From a virus: a stretch of DNA of 21,184 bases. A program made the translations under genes and the position numbers. Within the stretch, counting starts at the first letter, position 1, and every line of letters starts with the position of its first letter. Below, piece after piece: positions 1 to 6,845 of this stretch. The notes below the pieces were generated by a model. It ran no database searches. It saw only the letters and a list, made by a program, of their open reading frames with translations, and was not told the DNA's origin. The stretch covers positions 1-21,184 of the IMG/VR virus record IMGVR_UViG_3300021964_010662. The stretch is one strand, 5' to 3'.

Positions 1-52
1 ATATATAATGTAATCAGGTAGCACCTGTTAAGTAAAACAGCTAGGAGAAAAA
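1..52 (+). promoter_or_regulatory. uvsX leader with -10-like box and small hairpin
   Basis: TATAAT at 4-9 matches a sigma70 -10 box, but any -35 element would lie outside the window, so a promoter cannot be confirmed. A short inverted repeat follows (CAGGT 15-19, ACCTG 23-27, 3-nt loop) without a T-run, so it is not a terminator; it would sit near the 5' end of a transcript started from this box. GGAGA at about 43-47 is the Shine-Dalgarno site for uvsX at 53. Confidence 0.35.
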
Positions 53-1132
53 ATGAGTGATCTATTAAGTAAGTTGAAGAAAACTTCAACTGTAAAACAG
101 TCTGAGGTTCTGTCTAAGTCTCAACTATTCAATAAAAAAGATATGTGTCCAACTGACGTTCCTATTTTGAACGTTGCTTTGTCTGGTTCTGTAGATGGTG
201 GTTTGACTTCAGGTCTTACTGTTATTGCAGGACCATCTAAACATTTTAAATCGAATCTCGCTCTGCTTATGGCAGGCGCTTATCTGAAGAAACATAGCGA
301 CGCTGTATGTCTTCTCTATGACACTGAGTTTGGTATTACTCCCGAATACCTTAAGTCAATGAACGTAGACCCAGAGCGAGTACTTCATACACCCGTAGAG
401 CATGTAGAACAACTCAAGTTTGATATTACTCGTCAGTTAGAGAATATTGAACGCGGAGATAAGATTGTTATCGTAATTGATTCTGTAGGTAACCTAGCTT
501 CTAAGAAAGAACTAGAAGATGCTTTAAATGAGAAATCTGTAGCAGATATGTCTCGTGCTAAAGCACTTAAGTCTTTGTTTAGAATCTGTACTCCATATCT
601 CACTACACGTGATATTCCGATGATTGTTATTAATCATACGTATCAAGAGATTGGTTTATTTCCTAAAGAGATTATGTCTGGTGGTACAGGTATCTATTAC
701 TCAGCTAATCAGATCTTCTTTATGGGTCGTCAGCAAGAGAAAGACGGTAAAGAGATTTCAGGATATAACTTTATGATCGGTGTTGATAAGTCACGCTTTG
801 TTCGTGAAAAGACTCGCCTTCCACTATCTATTAGTTGGGAGGGTGGTATTAACAAGTGGTCTGGTTTATTAGATGTTGGTCTCGAAGTAGGTTGGATTAG
901 AAAGCCAGCAAATGGGTGGTTTGAAGGTTTTAATCCTTCTACAGGAGAGATTATTACAGATAAAAAACGTCGTAAAGAAACTGATACTGCTGAGTTCTGG
1001 TTACCTATTTTTAAAGAAGGTTTCGCAGATGCTATTAAGAAGCGTTTCTCAATTAGTGAAGTAAGAGCTGTTATTGAAGAGCCAGAAGAAGAGCTAATTG
1101 TAGATAAGGAGATTTTTCCAGATGAAGCCTAA
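53..1132 (+). CDS. uvsX: UvsX RecA-like recombinase
   Basis: A 359-residue RecA-family strand-exchange protein of the T4 UvsX type, which binds ssDNA with UvsY and catalyses homologous pairing in recombination-dependent replication and repair. The Walker A loop GPSKHFKSN is at residues 60-68 (T4 has GPSKSFKSN), and the Walker B strand IVIVID is at 138-143. 'VINHTYQEIG' and 'MSGGTGIYYSANQI' further on correspond to the L1/L2 DNA-binding core. The C-terminus is acidic (EEPEEELIVD), as in other UvsX/RecA proteins. The length is slightly under T4's 391. ATG 53 has a good GGAGA site. It overlaps the next gene by 11 bp and heads a replication cluster followed by helicase and RNase H genes. Confidence 0.96.
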   Translation: MSDLLSKLKKTSTVKQSEVLSKSQLFNKKDMCPTDVPILNVALSGSVDGGLTSGLTVIAGPSKHFKSNLALLMAGAYLKKHSDAVCLLYDTEFGITPEYLKSMNVDPERVLHTPVEHVEQLKFDITRQLENIERGDKIVIVIDSVGNLASKKELEDALNEKSVADMSRAKALKSLFRICTPYLTTRDIPMIVINHTYQEIGLFPKEIMSGGTGIYYSANQIFFMGRQQEKDGKEISGYNFMIGVDKSRFVREKTRLPLSISWEGGINKWSGLLDVGLEVGWIRKPANGWFEGFNPSTGEIITDKKRRKETDTAEFWLPIFKEGFADAIKKRFSISEVRAVIEEPEEELIVDKEIFPDEA

Positions 1133-1403
1133 TCCTAAAAACTTCGAACCATTCATTGACCCAGAAGGAGGTCAATGGATTCGTGTTAAACAAGGTAAGT
1201 TTAAAGACACGGTTTGGCGTCCTGTAGATATGAAAGTAGAAGATGATGAGGGTGAGGAAGGAAGAGTTACATTTCAAGCAGAATTTTTAGGAGAAGCGCC
1301 TAAAGATATTGAAATGTTTGCAAAGGTTTCCGGCGAGATTATTAAAGATATTTTAGTAGGTATGGTAAATGAAAACAGCGATAGTAATCCCAGCGAGACT
1401 TGA
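1122..1403 (+). CDS. small conserved-type hypothetical protein after uvsX
   Basis: A 93-residue acidic protein I do not recognise. The start is set by AAGGAG at 1106-1111 and ATG 1122, overlapping the uvsX end; the 3' end overlaps the kdsB-like gene by 35 bp. The N-terminal half has several aromatic residues (FEPFIDPEGGQWIRV), and the middle is acidic (EDDEGEEG). It has no membrane segment and no catalytic motif. In T4 the gene between uvsX and 41 is gene 40, a head-vertex chaperone, but I see no similarity to it. Tight overlap on both sides argues for a real gene. Confidence 0.7.
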   Translation: MKPNPKNFEPFIDPEGGQWIRVKQGKFKDTVWRPVDMKVEDDEGEEGRVTFQAEFLGEAPKDIEMFAKVSGEIIKDILVGMVNENSDSNPSET

Positions 1404-2052
1404 ATCTACTAGATTTCCGGAAAAGATGTTAGTAAAAGTTGATAAGACAATGAATCTTATTCAACGTGTACATCATTGGTGTTGTTGTTTTAATGACAAA
1501 GAAGATGTGTTTATTGCTACAGATAGTAAAAAAATCGCTTCTTTATTTCCGGGTCAAGCTATCATGACTGACCCAGATTGTCCTAACGGAACTGCAAGAG
1601 TAGCACAAGCAATTAATGATAACAAGCTAAAAGACTATGATACCTTTATTAATGTTCAAGGTGATATGATTGATGTGCCTCCAGTATTTGAGGATATAAA
1701 AAATGCTCTACTTACTTATCCAGTTGCTACCGTATATACTGATATGCCTGATGATCTCAGATCTGATCCGAATAGTGTTAAGCTCGTCGGAAACGGCCGT
1801 AATGCAATTTGGTTTGCTCGTGGTATTACTGGTTATGGGGATTGGCATCTTGGTATATACGGCTACCATAGATGGGCTTTAAATGCATATACTAATTTAC
1901 CTATTCACGATGGAGAATTAGTAGAAAGTTTAGAACAATTGCGTTGGCTTTATAATAATATACCTGTAGGATTGGTCTATAGTGATAGTCCAGCAGCTGA
2001 AATTAATACAGAGGAGGATCTTAAACGTTGGCAATTGACTCACCAGAACTAA
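1369..2052 (+). CDS. kdsB: KdsB-like CMP-KDO synthetase (3-deoxy-manno-octulosonate cytidylyltransferase)
   Basis: KdsB transfers CMP from CTP to KDO, the activated sugar for lipopolysaccharide inner core. Family signatures are present: IPARLESTRFPEKML at residues 7-21 (nucleotide-binding loop), NGTARV at 73-78, NVQGD at 95-99, HLGIYGY at 160-166, ESLEQLRWL at 186-194 and EINTEEDL near the C-terminus. At 227 residues it is a little shorter than bacterial KdsB (about 248), and the usual NVQGDEP reads NVQGDMI. It lies between uvsX and gene 41, so it is co-transcribed with replication genes. Related sugar cytidylyltransferases (CMP-sialate/NeuA type) are an alternative, but GTARV plus the C-terminal motifs favour KdsB. 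The physiological role in a phage is unknown; altered host LPS or a phage glycan are inferences. Confidence 0.85.
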   Translation: MKTAIVIPARLESTRFPEKMLVKVDKTMNLIQRVHHWCCCFNDKEDVFIATDSKKIASLFPGQAIMTDPDCPNGTARVAQAINDNKLKDYDTFINVQGDMIDVPPVFEDIKNALLTYPVATVYTDMPDDLRSDPNSVKLVGNGRNAIWFARGITGYGDWHLGIYGYHRWALNAYTNLPIHDGELVESLEQLRWLYNNIPVGLVYSDSPAAEINTEEDLKRWQLTHQN

Positions 2053-3401
2053 GAAAAGGTATTCTTTATAATCTACTTAAAAGTGATGAGTATTGCCAGA
2101 AAGTACTTCCTTTCTTAGCAAAAGATTATTTTACTGAGAAGCATGAAAGTATAATATTCGAAGAGATTCAACAGTATTATGGTAAATATAATAATGCTCC
2201 TAAACAAGCTGCTATTAAAATTGAAGTTGAGTCTCGTAATGACTTAACTGAAGCAGTCTATAACGAGACTATGAAGCTCTTAGATGCTGATGTAGAACCT
2301 ATTTCTAAAGTAGAATTTCTTGTTAATAAGACAGAGCAATGGTGTCAAGAAAGAGCTATCGTTAACGCGGTATATAAAGCTGTTAATGTTATTGGTGGTG
2401 AAGATAAGAAGACACCTATGTCTGCTCTTCCTGAACTACTTACGCAAGCTATTTCTACTTCATTTGACAAGTCTGTAGGTCACGACTATATCGATGAAGC
2501 AGATGAACGTTGGGAGTTTTATAATCGTAAAGAGTTAAAGATACCTTCAGGTCTAGAGCATATGGATTATATCTTGAGAGGTGGTTTCCCATCTAAGACT
2601 CTTGGTGTTATTATGGCAGGTACTGGTGTAGGTAAGTCTCTGTTTATGTGTGCTATGACCGCTAATCTAGTTGAATCTGGTCATAATGTACTCTATATTA
2701 CTATGGAGATGGCTGAAGAAAAGATTGCTCAGCGTATTGACCAAAACCTTCTTAACCTTAATAACGAAGAACTAGAAGTTATTGCTAAAGATTCTTTCCT
2801 TAAACGCTTTAACAATCTTAAGATGAAGACAAAGGGTAAACTTGTTGTAAAAGAATATCCTACTAAGTCAGCTCATTCAGGTCATTTTAGAGCTCTCTTA
2901 AAAGAGCTTAAGCAGAAAAAAGACTTCGAGCCAGATCTAGTTTGTATTGACTATCTTAATATATGTCAGTCTATGAGCGCAAGCAAGCAAGCTAATTCAT
3001 ATGAACAGATTAAGTCTACTGCAGAAGAACTAAGAGCGTTAGCAATGGAGTTTGATGTTCCTGTGTTGACTGCTACTCAGACTAATCGTCAAGGCTTTAG
3101 TGACGCTGATGTAGAAATTACTTCTGTGTCTGAATCGTTTGGTCTTCCTATGACTGCTGATTATTTCTTTGCTATGACTACTAATGATAAGCTAAGAGAT
3201 GAAGGCTTGATTAGATTTACTCAGCTAAAAAATCGTTACGGTGACCCGGCTGATAGACGTAATTGGTTATTGAATGTAGATTATGCTAAAATGAGAGTGC
3301 TTGATCTAGATCAACAACCTGCATCTATTGAAGTACAAAACGATGCTCAAAAGAATTCGCAAACTGACACTAAACCTATTATGGATATAAATTGGGAATA
3401 A
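2028..3401 (+). CDS. 41: gp41-type replicative DNA helicase (DnaB family)
   Basis: A T4 gp41 homologue: the hexameric 5'-3' helicase that works with primase at the phage fork. An N-terminal helical domain (about 1-145) is followed by the RecA-like domain with Walker A GTGVGKS at 198-204, Walker B VCIDYL at 305-310 and a glutamine sensor motif TATQTNRQG near 350. At 457 residues it is close to T4's 475. The start is TTG 2028, preceded by GAGGAGG at 2011-2017; the next in-frame ATG would remove about 80 residues that align with the gp41 N-terminal domain, so TTG is preferred. It overlaps kdsB by 25 bp, suggesting translational coupling. Confidence 0.95.
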   Translation: MAIDSPELRKGILYNLLKSDEYCQKVLPFLAKDYFTEKHESIIFEEIQQYYGKYNNAPKQAAIKIEVESRNDLTEAVYNETMKLLDADVEPISKVEFLVNKTEQWCQERAIVNAVYKAVNVIGGEDKKTPMSALPELLTQAISTSFDKSVGHDYIDEADERWEFYNRKELKIPSGLEHMDYILRGGFPSKTLGVIMAGTGVGKSLFMCAMTANLVESGHNVLYITMEMAEEKIAQRIDQNLLNLNNEELEVIAKDSFLKRFNNLKMKTKGKLVVKEYPTKSAHSGHFRALLKELKQKKDFEPDLVCIDYLNICQSMSASKQANSYEQIKSTAEELRALAMEFDVPVLTATQTNRQGFSDADVEITSVSESFGLPMTADYFFAMTTNDKLRDEGLIRFTQLKNRYGDPADRRNWLLNVDYAKMRVLDLDQQPASIEVQNDAQKNSQTDTKPIMDINWE

Positions 3402-4000
3402 TGTCTAACGATATGTACGATAGAGAATTTTTAGACCTCAATCCAGAAGAGCTATGGGTATACAACAAACTACAGCTATCTAAGATGCTAGGTTATAAAT
3501 GCGGTCCTGCGGGTGTTAATGTACCTAAACCGGGTAATTATATTGTTAGACCAGCTATTAACTTTGTAGGGCTAGGGCTTGGTACACATTTCATGTGGTT
3601 ACAAGATTCTACAGATAATCTTCCTACTGGTCATTTTTGGTGTCAGGTGTTTAGGGGTACTCACTATTCAGTAGATTTTGAGCATGGAAAAAGAGTTCGA
3701 ACCACAGTAGGTATTCCTGGCGAAGATGTAACCAAATGGGAAAGATGGATTATAGATAAAAAAGATTTTCCCTTTCCTCATATACTTTACAACTTTAGAG
3801 ATAAACCTAATGTTAATTGCGAGTTTATAGGTAATAAATTAATCGAAGTTCACATTAGAAAAAATCCTGATTTCTCTTATAATAATAACGTCTTTATACC
3901 CGTGTGGGAAGGTGAAACTATTAATCCTCCTGACGGTCATAGATATGTTGAATGTCCCGATCTTAACGGTAGAATAGGAGCTTACGTTGATATTACTTGA
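3401..4000 (+). CDS. conserved-type phage protein of unknown function
   Basis: A 199-residue protein I cannot assign. I chose ATG 3401, which overlaps the gp41 stop (TAATG); a TTG 9 bases upstream is also possible. It contains 'YNKLQLSKMLGY', 'PGNYIVRP', 'NFVGLGLGTHFMWL', and a C-terminal 'NKLIEVHIRKNPDF' followed by 'PVWEG'. The 'IEVHIRxNPDF' stretch is loosely reminiscent of the end of an ATP-grasp or carboxylate-ligase fold, but no ATP-binding lysine or acidic metal set can be fixed by eye, so this is only a hint. There is no signal or membrane segment. It sits between helicase and RNase H and overlaps the latter by 14 bp. Confidence 0.75.
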   Translation: MSNDMYDREFLDLNPEELWVYNKLQLSKMLGYKCGPAGVNVPKPGNYIVRPAINFVGLGLGTHFMWLQDSTDNLPTGHFWCQVFRGTHYSVDFEHGKRVRTTVGIPGEDVTKWERWIIDKKDFPFPHILYNFRDKPNVNCEFIGNKLIEVHIRKNPDFSYNNNVFIPVWEGETINPPDGHRYVECPDLNGRIGAYVDIT

Positions 4001-4838
4001 TTACTCGTCTATTGCAATGTCGTCTATTATGGTCAGAGTAGATGACTTTATGGATGAGCCAGGTCTAGTACGACACCAGATCTTTAACATTATTCGTCAG
4101 TATAACGAAAAGTTTCGTAATGAGTACGGTGAGATGGTTATATGTATGGATCATACAAATGTCTGGCGTAAGAAGACGTTTCCACAATATAAAGCTAATC
4201 GTAAGAAGCAGCGCAAAGAATCCAAACATGATTGGTCTGCTATCTTTGATATGATGAATAGTGTACGTGATGAGATTATAGAGTATTCACCTTATCGTTG
4301 TGTACGTATTGAAGGTTGTGAAGCAGATGACGTTATTGCTACTATTGTAGAAGCTAATATGAATCCTACACCAACTGTAATTGTATCTCCAGATAAGGAC
4401 TTTGTACAATTACAGAAGTATCCTAATATTAAGCAGTTTAGCAATATCCAAAAGAAATGGGTTGAACCAGATGTAGACCCTATTACTGATCTAGAAGTTA
4501 AGGTACTTAAAGGTGATATAGGTGATGGTATACCTAACGTTATGTCAGATGATAGCGTACTCGTAGAAGAAAACGCTCGTCAGACTCCTCTACGTAAAGC
4601 TAAGATGGATATGCTTATGAAAGATCCTGAAGCATTAGGTACTACTATCGCTCGTCGTATTATTCGTAATAGAGATATGATAGATCTAAGTAGATGTCCT
4701 GACTATCTTAAGAAAGAAGTATTAGAAGCTTTTAATAAACCTGCTGTTGGTTCTATTAGTCGTCTAATGACATTGTTTACTAAAAATCAAATGAAGTTGT
4801 TGATAGAGTCGTTGCAGGATTTCGAAGTAAAGTTATAA
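3987..4838 (+). CDS. rnh: RNase H / 5'-3' exonuclease (T4 Rnh type, flap nuclease family)
   Basis: A homologue of T4 RNase H, which removes RNA primers and adjoining DNA from Okazaki fragments. Acidic metal-binding residues are in family positions: LLDYS (D5), CMDHTNVWRK (D55), EADD at 112-115, SPDKDF at 134-139 and KGDIGDGIPN at 175-184, the last being the helix-hairpin region. The stretch 'QLQKYPNIKQFSN...KKWV' closely follows T4 Rnh. It has 283 residues against 305 in T4. The start is TTG 3987 with AGGAG at 3976-3980; an ATG start would remove the catalytic D5. It is the last gene of the replication block. Confidence 0.94.
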   Translation: MILLDYSSIAMSSIMVRVDDFMDEPGLVRHQIFNIIRQYNEKFRNEYGEMVICMDHTNVWRKKTFPQYKANRKKQRKESKHDWSAIFDMMNSVRDEIIEYSPYRCVRIEGCEADDVIATIVEANMNPTPTVIVSPDKDFVQLQKYPNIKQFSNIQKKWVEPDVDPITDLEVKVLKGDIGDGIPNVMSDDSVLVEENARQTPLRKAKMDMLMKDPEALGTTIARRIIRNRDMIDLSRCPDYLKKEVLEAFNKPAVGSISRLMTLFTKNQMKLLIESLQDFEVKL

Positions 4839-4844
4839 TAAATA
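4837..4844 (+). promoter_or_regulatory. possible T4-type late promoter (AATAAATA)
   Basis: AATAAATA matches the NATAAATA form of the single-element late promoter of T4-like phages (T4: TATAAATA, about -13 to -6). It begins at the rnh stop codon; transcription would start near 4850, just ahead of AAGGAGA at 4864-4870 and ATG 4876. Position and spacing fit, but the motif is short in AT-rich DNA, so confidence is limited. Confidence 0.4.
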
Positions 4845-4875
4845 ATAATGTTATAACAAATAAAAGGAGATCCTT

Positions 4876-5172
4876 ATGACTTATGTAATTCCTGACACTT
4901 CTGGTAATAATAACCAGACATGTATTGATGGAAAAGGTGTTGCTTTCGGTGCAGCTGTACAAGCATCAGCAGCAGGTTTTGGTGTGACTGGTACAGATGG
5001 TACTAATACACATGAAATTTTAGATGCAATGCCTTTAGGTAGAGCCGCGATTCAAGAATCTGTAGAAGCAGCTTCAACTGTTGACTTTGCTACCCAAGAC
5101 TTCTTGACTACTGTTGAAATCACAGCTCTTGATGATTCGACAGAAGAAGCAACAACATCAGACTTGACATAA
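4876..5172 (+). CDS. very acidic small protein, possible virion component
   Basis: A 98-residue protein with a strong ribosome site (AAGGAGA, 4864-4870) and ATG 4876. It contains only one Lys and one Arg but many Asp/Glu, and is rich in Ala, Thr, Ser and Gly. Its middle (AFGAAVQASAAGFGVTG) is a small-residue run and its end (DDSTEEATTSDLT) is acidic and probably disordered. I know of no catalytic motif in it. A strong ribosome site behind a possible late promoter suggests a well-expressed late product such as a capsid-associated or decoration protein, but this is inference. It is followed one base later by the next ORF. Confidence 0.7.
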   Translation: MTYVIPDTSGNNNQTCIDGKGVAFGAAVQASAAGFGVTGTDGTNTHEILDAMPLGRAAIQESVEAASTVDFATQDFLTTVEITALDDSTEEATTSDLT

Positions 5173-5173
5173 T

Positions 5174-5764
5174 ATGTCAAAAGCAGTTTTTACATTTGGT
5201 AGGATGAACCCCCCTACCTCAGGACATGAAAAACTGGTCAATAAAGTGAGAGCGGTTGCTAGAATGCATAAAGGCGACCCTCTCATCTATCTTTCTCATA
5301 CACATAAATTACCTAAAGATCCTATAGAATATAGTGATAAAATTAAGCTAGCTAAGAAAGCTTTTGGTAATATTGTTAAAATGTCTAGAGCTAACACTAT
5401 AATTAAAGTGCTACAAGAACTAGAAAAGAAATACGATGAGGTTGTACTAGTAGTGGGTTCAGATAGAGTATCAGATTTTAAAGATCTAGTTAACAAGTAT
5501 AACGGTAAAGATTATTCGTTCGATACTATTAATGTAGTATCGGCTGGTGAGCGTGACCCAGATGCTGATGACGTTTCAGGTATGTCAGCTTCTAAAATGA
5601 GAGCTATCGCAGCGGATGGCGATTTAGCAAGCTTTAAGCAAGGCTTGCCAAGAACTCTGCAAAGAGATGCAGAAAATATTATGAAAATGGTAAGAAAAGG
5701 ATTAAATTATGAGCAATATCAAAGCGCGGGACATGCAAGTCTTCGAGATTCTATCGGAGATTAG
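5174..5764 (+). CDS. HxGH-superfamily nucleotidyltransferase (cytidylyl/adenylyltransferase-like)
   Basis: A 196-residue protein of the nucleotidylyltransferase superfamily that includes NMN adenylyltransferase and glycerol-phosphate cytidylyltransferase. The N-terminal 'FTFGRMNPPTSGH' carries the T/HxGH signature (H18), 'VVLVVGSDRVSDF' at about 90-102 is the central strand and turn, and 'GMSASKMR' at 136-143 equals the ISSTxxR triphosphate-binding motif. The substrate cannot be told; NMN, nicotinate nucleotide or a sugar/alcohol phosphate are possible. ATG 5174 has no clear Shine-Dalgarno site and probably relies on coupling to the gene ending at 5172. It overlaps the next gene by 56 bp. Confidence 0.85.
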   Translation: MSKAVFTFGRMNPPTSGHEKLVNKVRAVARMHKGDPLIYLSHTHKLPKDPIEYSDKIKLAKKAFGNIVKMSRANTIIKVLQELEKKYDEVVLVVGSDRVSDFKDLVNKYNGKDYSFDTINVVSAGERDPDADDVSGMSASKMRAIAADGDLASFKQGLPRTLQRDAENIMKMVRKGLNYEQYQSAGHASLRDSIGD

Positions 5765-6308
5765 CAATCTTAAAAGCGATCAATTAAAAATCGAAACACT
5801 TAAGAAAAAATTCTATGATCATACCCCTCTTCATCGCGTGTTGAAGATGAATTATTGTGACACTATTGTATCTATGGTTCCAGAAGGTATTCCACCGTAT
5901 AATAGAAATGAATCACCAGACGGTCCGAATCACGCGTCTTTGTGGGAGTATATTCGTATTTTTCCAGTACTTGTCAGATCAGCTCAATCAGTTAAAATGC
6001 GTCCGTTACAGATCGAACGTATGTTTATTGAAATGCTTGAAGCTATTGATCCAGGTGAAGCAGAGATTATTTGCTTAGCTAAGGATAAGAAATTAGAGGA
6101 AAAATTTAATATCTCAATAAATGTTGTGAGTACAGCTTTTCCGGTATTAAATATAGTAAAGAATAATAAAGAACCTGTAAAGGAAAAGACCCCTAGAGAA
6201 TTAGCTGAAGAGTATCTAGAATTAGCTGAATCAAAAAAAGAGACTGCTAAAAGCTTGTATAATGAAGCTAAGGAATTAATCAAAAAGGCAAAAGAGCTAG
6301 CTGAATGA
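5709..6308 (+). CDS. conserved T4-like marine phage protein (DUF6433-like)
   Basis: A 199-residue protein with AAAGGA at about 5696-5701 before ATG 5709. The N-terminal part ('VFEILSEISNLKSDQLKIETLKK', then 'LHRVLKMNYCDTIVSMVPEGIPPY') follows a pattern I know from T4-like cyanophage and pelagiphage proteins filed under DUF6433; the assignment is from memory. The last 45 residues are a Lys/Glu/Ala-rich helix (ELAEEYLELAESKKETAK...), probably coiled coil. Function unknown. It sits between a nucleotidyltransferase and the SOD-like gene, overlapping the latter by 4 bp (ATGA). Confidence 0.75.
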   Translation: MSNIKARDMQVFEILSEISNLKSDQLKIETLKKKFYDHTPLHRVLKMNYCDTIVSMVPEGIPPYNRNESPDGPNHASLWEYIRIFPVLVRSAQSVKMRPLQIERMFIEMLEAIDPGEAEIICLAKDKKLEEKFNISINVVSTAFPVLNIVKNNKEPVKEKTPRELAEEYLELAESKKETAKSLYNEAKELIKKAKELAE

Positions 6309-6838
6309 GAATGTTAGAAACTGTTCCGGTTTCCTTTGATATTGCAAAGTTGAAACCGGTTATGAATGAACATACCTTTGATCTACACTATAATTTTATC
6401 TACAAGAAACATGTTGATAACTTTAATGAAGGTGTAGGTGATTTTGCTTTTGATAAAGCTGGTGCATTTTTACACGGTTTGTATTTTGAAGGACTAAGAG
6501 AAGTTCGTCAAAATAATATTCCTTTTGGTAATGCCTTAAGAGTTATAGAGTTGAGATATGGTTCGTATGAGAGATTCGTACAAACAATATTAGAAAAAGC
6601 TAGATCTATTCAAGGTAATGGTTGGGTGTTCATGAACACTAGTGGTTATATTAATCTAATTCCTAACAACAGGATTGTTGATAATATTGCTCTGGTTATT
6701 GATTGTTGGGAACATGCTTATATTATATCACATGGCGATGATAGAACCCAGTATATTAAATCTCATATGAGTATTATTAACTGGGACGTAGTCAATTATA
6801 GAATTGAGAACCCTGTAAAAAGATCAGATAGAACATAA
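6305..6838 (+). CDS. Fe/Mn superoxide dismutase-like protein
   Basis: A 177-residue protein with the layout of Fe/Mn superoxide dismutases (E. coli SodB has 193). The four metal ligands can be placed: H28 in 'FDLHYNFIYKKHVDNFN' (SodB H26), H57 in 'AFLHGLYFEGLRE' (H73), and D133 and H137 in 'IDCWEHAY' (D156, H160). The family landmarks 'RYGSYERF', 'QGNGWVF' and 'IINWDVVNYR' are also there. The fold and metal site are well supported; dismutase activity is inferred. ATG 6305 overlaps the previous stop (ATGA); ATG 6311 is an alternative. It could protect virions or infected cells from superoxide or have been repurposed as a structural metal protein. Confidence 0.85.
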   Translation: MRMLETVPVSFDIAKLKPVMNEHTFDLHYNFIYKKHVDNFNEGVGDFAFDKAGAFLHGLYFEGLREVRQNNIPFGNALRVIELRYGSYERFVQTILEKARSIQGNGWVFMNTSGYINLIPNNRIVDNIALVIDCWEHAYIISHGDDRTQYIKSHMSIINWDVVNYRIENPVKRSDRT

Positions 6839-6845
6839 ATAAAAT

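Noticed and set aside
1071-1277. Minus-strand ORF opposite uvsX end and the next gene
   Set aside because: No ribosome site or recognisable protein; like the other minus-strand ORFs (for example 4780-4962, 8898-9176, 9264-9524, 14054-14416) it mirrors a well-supported + strand gene.
6834-6841. CATAAATA resembling a T4-type late promoter before the gene at 6846
   Set aside because: With normal late-promoter spacing the transcript would start at about 6847, inside the start codon, so it cannot serve that gene; probably chance in AT-rich sequence.
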